Assembly (NCBI GenBank): GCA_900128395.1
Contig: LT649517.1
Span: 1 to 22,227 of the forward strand
Reading direction: 5' to 3'
Origin: Stramenopiles sp. TOSAG23-2
Taxonomy: Eukaryota > Sar
Length of the DNA stretch: 22,227 bases
The first letter of the stretch is position 1, and each line of letters opens with the position of its first letter. Positions 1-7,156 of the stretch are shown here, piece after piece. Made by a program: the position numbers and the translations under genes. A model generated the notes under the pieces. That model worked only from the letters and a program-made list of their open reading frames with translations, had not been told where the DNA came from and searched no databases.

Positions 1-1
1 T

Positions 2-271
2 TCACAAAATAAATGTGATGAAGCATTAGAATATTATAATAAATCATTAGATATTAAAATAAATAAATTAGGTAAAGATCATACTAGTGTTGCATTGACA
101 TATTATAACATTGGTATATTTCATAAAAATAAATCTAAAAAATACAAAGAAGCATTGGAATGTTTCAACAAGTCGTACAATATATACAACAATAAACTAG
201 GTGATGATCATCGAGACACAAAAGATGCTATAAGAATGATACAAATATGTAAAAATCGATTAGGAATGTAA
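2..271 (+). CDS. TPR-repeat protein, C-terminal fragment (5' end outside window)
   Basis: Open frame from the left edge to a TAA at 269-271, giving 89 visible residues. It shows two 42-44-residue tetratricopeptide units of the kinesin-light-chain-like type, with the signatures EALEYYNKSLDIKINKLG and EALECFNKSYNIYNNKLG followed by DH. Such helical repeats mediate protein-protein binding, and no catalytic domain is visible in this part. Nucleotides 2-94 match the reverse complement of 22038-22130, in the TPR gene at the right edge, with 4 mismatches in 93. Its 3' flank also shares a 29-bp block with that gene. The start and any N-terminal domain lie outside the window. The repeat identity is clear, but the specific partner or role cannot be told. 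Confidence 0.85.
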   Translation, partial: SQNKCDEALEYYNKSLDIKINKLGKDHTSVALTYYNIGIFHKNKSKKYKEALECFNKSYNIYNNKLGDDHRDTKDAIRMIQICKNRLGM

Positions 272-323
272 AAAGTAGTTCGTCCTTTTCCCCTGTGTGT
301 GTCTAAAAGTGATAAAATATATA

Positions 324-352
324 TATAGGTATAATATCTCTCTTTAGTATAC
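324..352 (+). repeat. 29-bp block shared with 3' flank of the right-edge TPR gene
   Basis: A 29-bp stretch beginning TATAGGTATAATATC is identical to the reverse complement of 21828-21856. Both copies lie just downstream of a TPR gene stop, 53 bp here and about 17 bp there, on the coding strand of that gene. It is probably the remnant of a shared 3' UTR from gene duplication, or a retained 3'-end signal. Confidence 0.8.
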
Positions 353-556
353 ATACAAGTACAAGCTCCATCCCCTCAACTTAAACACACATATATCCAT
401 AGTGAATACACTTATATATATATCTAGAAAGACGACCTGCGCTAAGAGAGAATTGACTAAGACAGAGTGATATCAATCATATTAATATTGAGACTCAATA
501 TATATCATCCACATCAGTCATCATCGTTGTATAAATAATATTTATTTTATTACGAT

Positions 557-752
557 ATATAATATATCTGATCGTGTCGAATATTATACATTTGTAAATA
601 TTCTAACATTTTGTTTTAATTATTCATTTTTATAAATTTTAGAATTATTTAAAAATATAATATATCTGATCGTGTCGAATATTATACATTTGTAAATATT
701 CTAACATTTTGTTTTAATTATTCATTTTTATAAATTTTAGAATTATTTAAAA
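557..752. repeat. Exact tandem duplication, 98-bp unit, two copies
   Basis: Copies at 557-654 and 655-752 are identical at every base, and the match stops exactly at the unit boundary on both sides. The sequence is noncoding and AT-rich. It belongs to a set of similar exact duplications in this window that may be assembly joins. Confidence 0.9.
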
Positions 753-912
753 TAAAAAATAACGTTCATTTTTTATCAATAATTCAGTTAAAAAAATAGA
801 ATTTAATTTATTATTTATTAGACAAAACAAAAACAAACAAACAATAACGCAACTACTATTTCACGAATTATAAGAATAAATTTATTAATCAACGCCCATC
901 TTCCTTTACAGT

Positions 913-920
913 TATATAAA
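913..920 (+). promoter_or_regulatory. Possible TATA box for the zinc-binding protein gene
   Basis: TATATAAA, followed by GACAACC, lies about 65 bp before the ATG at 985. A very similar TATATAAATAGAG stands about 80 bp before the ATG at 16975. In such AT-rich DNA this may be chance. A CTTTACAG just before it could instead be a splice acceptor of a 5' UTR intron. Confidence 0.3.
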
Positions 921-984
921 GACAACCACTATTAACTGTTAAATACCAACAACAAATATATAACAAAAATATAATAAAAAAAAG

Positions 985-1749
985 ATGTGCCGTTGGTATT
1001 GTACATCTACAGGACCAAATACAAATTTACAATGTTTATGGTGTGGTGTTTATTATTGTGGTGCTTGTTTACATGGTGAATATGGCAAAATGAAAAGTCT
1101 AGTACGTTGTGCTCATTGTAATAAAAATCCAAGAAGTTTGCCAGATCGTATGCGTGGCAATTGGAAAACATTATCGATGGAAACATATGATCCACGTGTA
1201 GTAAATGCTAGGCGTACGATACAAGAAAATCGTAATGAACAAGTCAAAGTGGATCTACGTCATCAACGACGTATGAGTGGTGGTATGACACAACCTCCAT
1301 TAAAAAAAATATTACCACGTCGTCGAAAATCTGTCATGGTAACAGTCTCTTTATTTGATGATGATGATGATGATGACAACAACAACGACGACGAAGATGA
1401 TGATAATATAGAACAAAAGCAACAACAACATGATATTGTAAATAAAAATAATATATTGCAAACGAATACTAATAATAATCAATTAAAAGATGATACAGAA
1501 GATTATGGTACCAATAGAAGTAGAAGTGGTAGCGTAACATGGTGCGAAGATGAAAGTAACATCCAATTAGGCAATCATCGTCGTCAATCCGTATGGGATC
1601 GTTTAACAAATGTACATTTATACCCAGTGAATCATTTAAGACGTTTTGATAAAAATTTTGACCGTGGCATTGGTATCCACAATGCCGAAGCACATCCTTC
1701 AATATCACCAACACAAGTTAATAATCAACAAGGAGGTAATGGGGAATAA
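985..1749 (+). CDS. Putative zinc-binding protein with N-terminal eight-cysteine domain
   Basis: Single-exon frame of 254 residues starting at the first ATG after stops. The first 46 residues carry eight cysteines at 2, 6, 17, 20, 25, 28, 42 and 45, spaced CX3C-X10-CX2C-X4-CX2C-X13-CX2C. This pattern suits two zinc ions in a cross-braced or treble-clef fold such as RING, FYVE or PHD, but I cannot assign one of those families. Downstream comes a basic region, an acidic Asp/Asn tract (about residues 124-142), a Gln/Asn-rich stretch, and a conserved-looking tail containing SGSVTW and RQSVWDRLTNVHLYP. The tail could be a short peptide motif or phosphosite region. The gene ends 211 bp from the stop of the convergent ARP1-like gene. 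The function is unknown and the zinc binding is inferred from cysteine spacing only. Confidence 0.75.
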   Translation: MCRWYCTSTGPNTNLQCLWCGVYYCGACLHGEYGKMKSLVRCAHCNKNPRSLPDRMRGNWKTLSMETYDPRVVNARRTIQENRNEQVKVDLRHQRRMSGGMTQPPLKKILPRRRKSVMVTVSLFDDDDDDDNNNDDEDDDNIEQKQQQHDIVNKNNILQTNTNNNQLKDDTEDYGTNRSRSGSVTWCEDESNIQLGNHRRQSVWDRLTNVHLYPVNHLRRFDKNFDRGIGIHNAEAHPSISPTQVNNQQGGNGE

Positions 1750-1959
1750 TATAAATAGAGATCTAATAAATGTAGAAAATGGAGTCGCAGAGTCGTGAGG
1801 GAAAAAGTCAAGGGGCGAGGAGAGTCGAGAGGAACGTACGCTTCGTATAATTATAATATATAATCGTATTTTAGATATGTTAAAACGCAGAGGGACTATA
1901 CTCGCGTTTCTTTCTCTCTTACACCCCACCACCCACCACTCTCCCGCGCCCTATTATAT
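1750..1959. other. Convergent intergenic spacer with mirror-image purine-rich 3' flanks
   Basis: The + strand is purine-rich at 1781-1832 (GTGAGGGAAAAAGTCAAGG, then GGGGCGAGGAGAGTCGAGAG), downstream of the + gene. It is pyrimidine-rich at 1901-1955, which is purine-rich on - downstream of the - gene. Each gene therefore has a G/A-rich nontemplate strand after its stop, and these may act in 3'-end formation. Confidence 0.45.
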
Positions 1960-3410
1960 TCATATCGTCCGTTTATGCAATACACTAGCACCAATCTCTT
2001 CATATTCTTCCTTTGTGACCCACATTGATTTAAATGCAGCTAAACTTGCTAATATACTACCACCCATCCAAGTCAAAAATTGTCTATTTGGTGGTGCGCT
2101 GATTTTAATTTTAACATCCTGAATATATATAATATATTTAATATTATTGTTAGTATAATGTGTAAAAGAGTAAAAGGATGTGGCATATATATAGATAGAT
2201 ATAGATACATACCGCACATTGTGATGCTTGAGCTAAACTCTTAATTTCCTTTAACAATCTATCACCATATCCAGTAAACATTGTGGATCCACCAGCTAAT
2301 ACAATATCACTAAATAATTTTTTACGTAAATCCATATCCGATTTAAAGATAGCATTGCCTAAACATTGATGTACACCACCATATTCCGTACCAATAATGC
2401 TTGGACTAAATAATATTTCTGGTGCACGGAAGCATTCTGGTCCTATTTTAATTAATTTACCATCTGGTAATTTATATTCTTTAATTTCAGTATTATTATC
2501 CCGTTCAATTTCTTCCTCACGTATTGGATTAAATGCAACATAACATACATTTTCTTTAATATTACGTACAATTTCACGTTCCGCTGTTGTATGAAAAACA
2601 TATCCAGCACGACGTAATAAACGTTGTAAATATTCCGTTACGTCCTGTGTAAATATAAATAGATAGATAGAGGATGGGTATGAATATGTTAGTTTTTTTT
2701 TCTTTTGTTTTAATATATCAATCGACATGGAATATATGATGATAGATTGTGAATATCGTGTTACACTTACACGACCTGCAACATCCATTCTTGTTATAGC
2801 ATGTGGCATGGAAAATCCTTCATATACAGGGACTGCATGTGTGACACCATCACCACTATCTAATACAACACCAGTTGTACGACCACTTGAATATAAACTA
2901 AGTGTTGCTTGCGGTGATACAAACAATGCTGGTGTACCAAATGTTTCAAAGAATACTTCTGCTGATTTCTCACGATTACGTCTTGGATTTAATGGTGCCT
3001 CTGTTAATAATACAGGATGTTCCTCGGATGAGACACCTAAATTATTTTTTTCATATAAACTAGCCCATATTTTTTCCATATCTGCCCAATTGGTTACCAT
3101 ACCATGTTCCATTGGGTATGCTAATTTCATAATTCCACGATGTTCATCCGCTTCATTTCCTATAAATATATCACCTTCAATACGTGATTGTACCATCACT
3201 CGTGAATGTTTTGGTCGTCCAACAAATGCATAAAAAACACATTTAGGTTTATCATGCCTGTGTATGAATGAGTTATATATGTTAGAGAGGATATATCTTT
3301 TTTTTTAATTGTAAGAGAAGAGAATTTATTACGTACCCTCCAAATCCTGCTTTCATTACACCTGTACCATTATCTATTACAATTGGTTGATTTAATGTAG
3401 TTGTATTCAT
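1960..3410 (-). CDS. Actin-related protein 1 (centractin)-like, four exons
   Basis: Spliced gene with exons 3337-3410, 2771-3257, 2213-2644 and 1960-2118. Together they encode 383 residues, close to the usual length of about 376 for ARP1. All actin-fold signatures are present: phosphate-1 loop [15 protein letters not shown] near the N-terminus, [14 protein letters not shown], phosphate-2 loop [14 protein letters not shown], adenosine-binding [15 protein letters not shown], and [10 protein letters not shown] near the end. ARP1-type features that argue against conventional actin are [16 protein letters not shown], the start of exon 3 at [15 protein letters not shown], and a C-terminus HKRTI instead of the actin HRKCF. 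In well-studied eukaryotes ARP1 forms the short filament of dynactin, which recruits dynein. The start was chosen from the phosphate-1 exon and a clean GT-AG intron. It is divergent from the gene at 3539, with 128 bp between start codons. Confidence 0.9.
2119..2212 (-). other. Intron 3 of the ARP1-like gene
   Basis: 94 bp, phase 0, donor GTATGT, acceptor TTCAG. A CTAAC branch-point-like motif sits about 30 nt before the acceptor. Splicing joins SQCA to DVKIKISAP, matching the family sequence. Confidence 0.88.
2645..2770 (-). other. Intron 2 of the ARP1-like gene
   Basis: 126 bp, phase 0, donor GTAAGT, acceptor ACACAG, CTAAC about 45 nt before the acceptor. Splicing joins MDVAGR to DVTEYL, as in the actin family. 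Confidence 0.9.
3258..3336 (-). other. Intron 1 of the ARP1-like gene
   Basis: 79 bp, donor GTACGT, acceptor ACACAG, CTAAC about 24 nt before the acceptor. It interrupts a Gly codon (GG/G) in KAGFGG-HDKPK. Confidence 0.88.
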
Positions 3411-3538
3411 GTTTTATTTTTTTTTTTAAAATCAATCAATTATTGTATAATTTTTGTAATTTATAGTTGTAAAATTCTTAGATTTTAGTTTTTGTATTTT
3501 ATTTTTGGATACGTAAGAGATATCGATACATAGAATTG
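3411..3538. promoter_or_regulatory. Short shared promoter region between divergent genes
   Basis: Only 128 bp separate the ATG of the ARP1-like gene (-) from the ATG of the Asn-rich gene (+), so both promoters and both 5' UTRs must fit here or overlap. The stretch is AT-rich with a T-run near 3415-3426. I see no clear TATA box for either side. Confidence 0.5.
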
Positions 3539-4306
3539 ATGATGAATATTCTTACACCATCGTCGTCATCAACAACAACATCATCACCATCATTATCAGC
3601 AAATGTCATCACCAACACCAACACCACTGTAAATAATAATACAGCTATATTGAATACATTTGCTCAAATTAATACCTCCAAACAATGGACAACATTATCT
3701 GCTTTTATCAATAAATTCAATAAAAAAATTAAGAAGAAGAAACATTTAAAAGCATTAACAACACGTGAAGCTGGGTATATATTACTATCTACTGACCCGA
3801 ATGTTTTGAAAACGTTTGGTATATGGATCACATCATTTGGTAAAAAGTTTATGCCAATTGTCATCACGAATCCTGCACATTATCGATATTATCAACAACA
3901 AAACAACATGAAAAATATAAATAATAAAAATAGAAATGGAAATAGAAATACTAATACTACCAATAATTGTAATAATAATAATGCAAGAAAGAAGAATCAT
4001 CATCAACTATTACTAAATGAAAATCATAATAACGACAACAATCATACCAATCGTAATACAAAGAATGTAATAAACGGTGACAATAATAATTTCATAACAT
4101 GCACATGTGCTGGAAAAAAACCATCTTCCTCTACACAACAACAACATGATCAAAATAGAAAATTTTATGAAAGTCACGATTACAACGCTGGAAGGCATTT
4201 CAGTACGCAATCCCAACATAAAGCAAATTGTTTATTATGGTCACCACCAACATCAGGGCATTTGCATTCATGGCGACGTGGGTATGAAGATGATGGAAAG
4301 AAGTAA
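3539..4306 (+). CDS. Asn-rich protein of unknown function
   Basis: Single-exon frame of 255 residues, with two adjacent in-frame ATGs at 3539 and 3542. The N-terminal 35 residues are a Ser/Thr low-complexity leader. Residues about 45-120 form the only globular-looking part: a basic helix (INKFNKKIKKKKHLKAL), then TTREAGYILLSTDPNVLK, then TFGIWITSFGKKFMPIVITN, which is rich in hydrophobic residues. After that the protein is dominated by Asn/His runs up to about residue 185, ending in a short tail with a few Cys, Trp and His. I do not recognise a family. It is divergent from the ARP1-like gene with a very short spacer. Codon use matches the neighbours. Confidence 0.6.
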   Translation: MMNILTPSSSSTTTSSPSLSANVITNTNTTVNNNTAILNTFAQINTSKQWTTLSAFINKFNKKIKKKKHLKALTTREAGYILLSTDPNVLKTFGIWITSFGKKFMPIVITNPAHYRYYQQQNNMKNINNKNRNGNRNTNTTNNCNNNNARKKNHHQLLLNENHNNDNNHTNRNTKNVINGDNNNFITCTCAGKKPSSSTQQQHDQNRKFYESHDYNAGRHFSTQSQHKANCLLWSPPTSGHLHSWRRGYEDDGKK

Positions 4307-4815
4307 TGTGAAAGTTGTTACTTGATATATATGTATGTAGATCGGCTGTATATGTTTGGAACAAGAGGGTTATAGGGTGCACATTATCGCATACTAGAAG
4401 CGAATTGCACTTTTGCTCACACAATGCAAGTAGATGCATCCAAATGTAAAGTCAACAACATATATAATGGTCCAATAATTGTGAAGCATGTATACCAGTC
4501 TGTCATGTGTGATCTGTGAAAAAGGAAAGTAAAACGAGGCGTAGGGGGTGGAAGAACTCCATAAGATTCCATTGTATGCACAATAAGAGAATGTGCATCA
4601 GTATTTCATCCCTACCGAATGTATCCCGTGTGTATAAATTAAAAATATAGTTTTCTTAAGTCTCTTTCGTCTTGTTTATTTTATACAACAAAGTCCATTT
4701 GAATTATAGTGTTTCCCTTTCCCTTTCCCTTCAGTATATAATAATGAAATAAATATCAATATACACCTTTGCGTTTTACACATTATACAACAAAAATATA
4801 CAAATCGCATACACC
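4307..4815. other. Intergenic region upstream of the CwfJ-like gene
   Basis: About 510 bp without a convincing gene. It contains a purine-rich patch at about 4518-4553 downstream of the preceding gene, a pyrimidine tract of three CCCTTT-like units at 4706-4730 ending in TTCAG (possibly a 5' UTR splice acceptor), and TATATAATAAT at about 4734-4744, some 75 bp before the next ATG. Confidence 0.4.
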
Positions 4816-6510
4816 ATGAATTACTTAGAAGGCATATCGTTTGTCCCAACAACAAATGAAACACGACGTGAAAAAAAATCAAAGAAAAAGAAGAAGAAAA
4901 AGAAAAAAAAACATAAAAAGAAAATAATTAATAATAATTTAAATGTAAATTTAAATAATAGTAGTAGTGGGGAATCCAACGATGAAGATAATAATATAAA
5001 TCAAGAGAAGCAACTATATCATATAACAAAACAACCACCACCACAAACATTATCCTTTGACGAATTATTAGCAAAAGCAAATGGTACCGCTCCAATATCA
5101 TCCATCTCTTCGCAACCACCACAAACATTATCCTTTGAAGAATTATTAGCAAAAGCAAAAGATGATAACAATCCTATTAATAATAATAATAATATAAATT
5201 CAACAAGAATATCACCAATTATTAGTAGTCGAAGAAACAATATACGTAAACATGAATCCATTCAACCATCGAAATTAGATCCAAACAAAGCAGCAGCAGA
5301 AGCAATAAAACGTCAATTATTAGGGTTAGAACCAACCAATACACCAACCAACGAAGAATACAATGACGATGCACCTCCTGCTACCAATAATCCAATGAAT
5401 AATCCACGTTTATTTAAAAAACGTAAAGCAGAATTAATTGAACAACGAAAATTACATCATTTGAATCATGGTAATAATCGACAACAACAGAAAAACAACA
5501 ACATGAAAACAAACAGCATGATGTCAAATCGATTTCATAAAGAAGGTGAAACATTTGATCCAGCAAATGCACGTGGTACTAGTATATCAAGTAATACGAC
5601 AAGTTCCGATCTGGATTCAATTTTCATTAAAAATGTTTTAAAACGTGGTAAACGATTTAAAGGTTTAATGATGGAAACTGGTGGTACTGGTGATCAATCC
5701 ACTGAACTTGATATGAGTTTATTTACAGATAATCGTACAAATTCACAAAAACAAAATGCTATACGTAGCAATGCAGGTAGAAATCAACAACGATATAATC
5801 AAATAGTGCAACATGATCAATATAATATTAACAATAACCGTTTCCCTAAACATTTAATCATATCAATGAATCAATATGCATATTTAATGTTACCAAGGAA
5901 CAAACCAATTACGAATGGACATTGTTTAATAGTTCCATTGCAACCAATTAAAAGCATGACGCAAGCGGATAATGATTTAAATAATGAGATTGCAAATTAT
6001 AAACATAGTTTATTACAAATGTTTCATCATGAAAAACGTTCATGTATCTTTCTTGAAACAGTCATGAATATCAATCGTTCACATCATACATTAATACATT
6101 GTATACCAATTGAGGATGACATTGCAGAGGAATCACCAATACATTTTCAACAAGCGATCTTAAATTCAGATACAGAATGGAGTTCACATAAAAAAATCAT
6201 TAATACAAGTCATGCAAATCATATTAATCAAGCTATACCACCAAATTTTTCTTACTTTCATGTTGAAATATGCCATGTTAAGAAACCGAAAGTTGGATAT
6301 GGACATATAATTGAAGATGCAAAGAAATTTAGTCCATATTTTGGACAGGATGTTGTTAATGATTTACTTGGTAATCCCCCATCACGTTTTGGTAGAAAGG
6401 AAGATAAACGTTTGAATTTCAATGCGCAGCGTGAGTTAGTCATTAAATTTAAACAAAGTTATTGTAAATATGATGTTGTGGGTGAGGAGAAGAAGAAAGG
6501 GGGAGATTGA
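4816..6510 (+). CDS. CWF19-like protein 2 (CwfJ family) spliceosome-associated factor
   Basis: Single-exon frame of 564 residues. The N-terminus has a long Lys run (about residues 20-38), as expected for a nuclear RNA-associated protein. It is followed by low-complexity Asn-rich sequence and two copies of TLSFDELLAKA/TLSFEELLAKA at residues 78 and 104. The conserved C-terminal half begins near residue 343 with FPKHLIISMNQYAYLMLPR and GHCLIVPLQPIKSM, then FLETVMN and HTLIHCIPI. This is the HIT-related CwfJ_C_1 domain. CwfJ_C_2 follows from about 474, with NFSYFHVEICH, GYGHIIEDAKKFSPYFG and NPPSRFGRKEDKR. Family members act in late spliceosomes and intron-lariat turnover (yeast Drn1, fission yeast Cwf19). 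The cysteine pair often found just before PKHL is not visible. The last 17 codons and stop lie in a 105-bp tandem duplication. Confidence 0.88.
   Translation: MNYLEGISFVPTTNETRREKKSKKKKKKKKKKHKKKIINNNLNVNLNNSSSGESNDEDNNINQEKQLYHITKQPPPQTLSFDELLAKANGTAPISSISSQPPQTLSFEELLAKAKDDNNPINNNNNINSTRISPIISSRRNNIRKHESIQPSKLDPNKAAAEAIKRQLLGLEPTNTPTNEEYNDDAPPATNNPMNNPRLFKKRKAELIEQRKLHHLNHGNNRQQQKNNNMKTNSMMSNRFHKEGETFDPANARGTSISSNTTSSDLDSIFIKNVLKRGKRFKGLMMETGGTGDQSTELDMSLFTDNRTNSQKQNAIRSNAGRNQQRYNQIVQHDQYNINNNRFPKHLIISMNQYAYLMLPRNKPITNGHCLIVPLQPIKSMTQADNDLNNEIANYKHSLLQMFHHEKRSCIFLETVMNINRSHHTLIHCIPIEDDIAEESPIHFQQAILNSDTEWSSHKKIINTSHANHINQAIPPNFSYFHVEICHVKKPKVGYGHIIEDAKKFSPYFGQDVVNDLLGNPPSRFGRKEDKRLNFNAQRELVIKFKQSYCKYDVVGEEKKKGGD
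5041..5160 (+). repeat. Diverged 78-bp internal repeat encoding the S-F-x-E-L-L-A-K-A motif
   Basis: PPQTLSFDELLAKA and PPQTLSFEELLAKA are 26 residues apart in the CwfJ-like protein. The DNA copies differ at several bases, unlike the exact duplications elsewhere, so this looks like a real, older protein repeat. It may be a short docking motif. Confidence 0.7.
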
Positions 6511-6666
6511 TGTTATATTAGGGAGTGTGATATGAGAGTATGGTTAAAGGCTAGACTGCGCAGTTATTGTAAATATGATGTTGTGGGTGAGGAGAAGAAG
6601 AAAGGGGGAGATTGATGTTATATTAGGGAGTGTGATATGAGAGTATGGTTAAAGGCTAGACTGCGC
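6457..6666. repeat. Exact tandem duplication, 105-bp unit, covering the CwfJ-like stop
   Basis: Copies at 6457-6561 and 6562-6666 are identical. The first contains the terminal codons SYCKYDVVGEEKKKGGD and the TGA; the second repeats them after the stop, so it is noncoding. The boundaries are sharp, with no extra homology. Confidence 0.92.
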
Positions 6667-7156
6667 TCTATACTAGAGGCGTTAGCGAGGAGGGAGGAAA
6701 AGTCGAAAGGTCGAAAAGTCTAAAAGGCATATATGATATAAAACATTAACACTCTTATTTAATCATACATAATAATATCAATTTTAGTATTTTTATATTG
6801 GAAAAAAAATGTGTTTTTTTTTTTATAAACTATAAACTCTCAAAACACTTGCAAAAAACACACAGTAAATGACAAATCTCTTGACATTATTACAATGGCA
6901 ATACATTTTTAACGAATGACGACACCATCCTTCACAAATGTAATATACCACACACACAATGCAACAATGTATTATACACAATGACAAATCTCTTGACATT
7001 ATTACAATGGCAATACATTTTTAACGAATGACGACACCATCCTTCACAAATGTAATATACCACACACACAATGCAACAATGTATTATACACGATACACGA
7101 TACACGTCGATAATATTTTAGGTAATCAATGTTCCATCACATATCATCATATTCCT
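6511..7156. other. Convergent intergenic spacer with two exact duplications
   Basis: No convincing gene. It carries the second copy of the 105-bp unit, a purine-rich patch at 6675-6730 (AGCGAGGAGGGAGGAAAAGT and two GTCGAAA-like words), and a 112-bp exact duplication. Short frames here do not resemble proteins. Confidence 0.55.
6868..7091. repeat. Exact tandem duplication, 112-bp unit, two copies
   Basis: Copies at 6868-6979 and 6980-7091 match at every base, in noncoding DNA downstream of both convergent genes. The match ends exactly at the unit boundaries. Confidence 0.9.

Larger units (their letters stand above)
272..984. other. Intergenic region, AT-rich
   Basis: About 710 bp with no convincing coding frame. 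It holds the TPR 3' flank with the shared 29-bp block, a slightly less AT-rich patch around 428-475 (AGACGACCTGCGCTAAGAGAG), an exact 98-bp tandem duplication, and a TATA-like sequence just before the next gene. Confidence 0.6.

Noticed and set aside
557-752. The tandem duplications as a CRISPR array or transposon target-site repeats
   Set aside because: There are only two adjacent copies with no spacers, no cas genes or transposase, and no inserted element between the copies.
2727-3233. A 168-residue open frame on + antisense to the ARP1-like gene
   Set aside because: It lies wholly opposite a strongly conserved actin-family exon and its intron; the frame is a by-product of the codon bias on the other strand.
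4706-4730. Three CCCTTT-like units resembling telomere repeats
   Set aside because: Only three units in a pyrimidine tract just upstream of a gene; more likely a splice or promoter tract than an internal telomere sequence.
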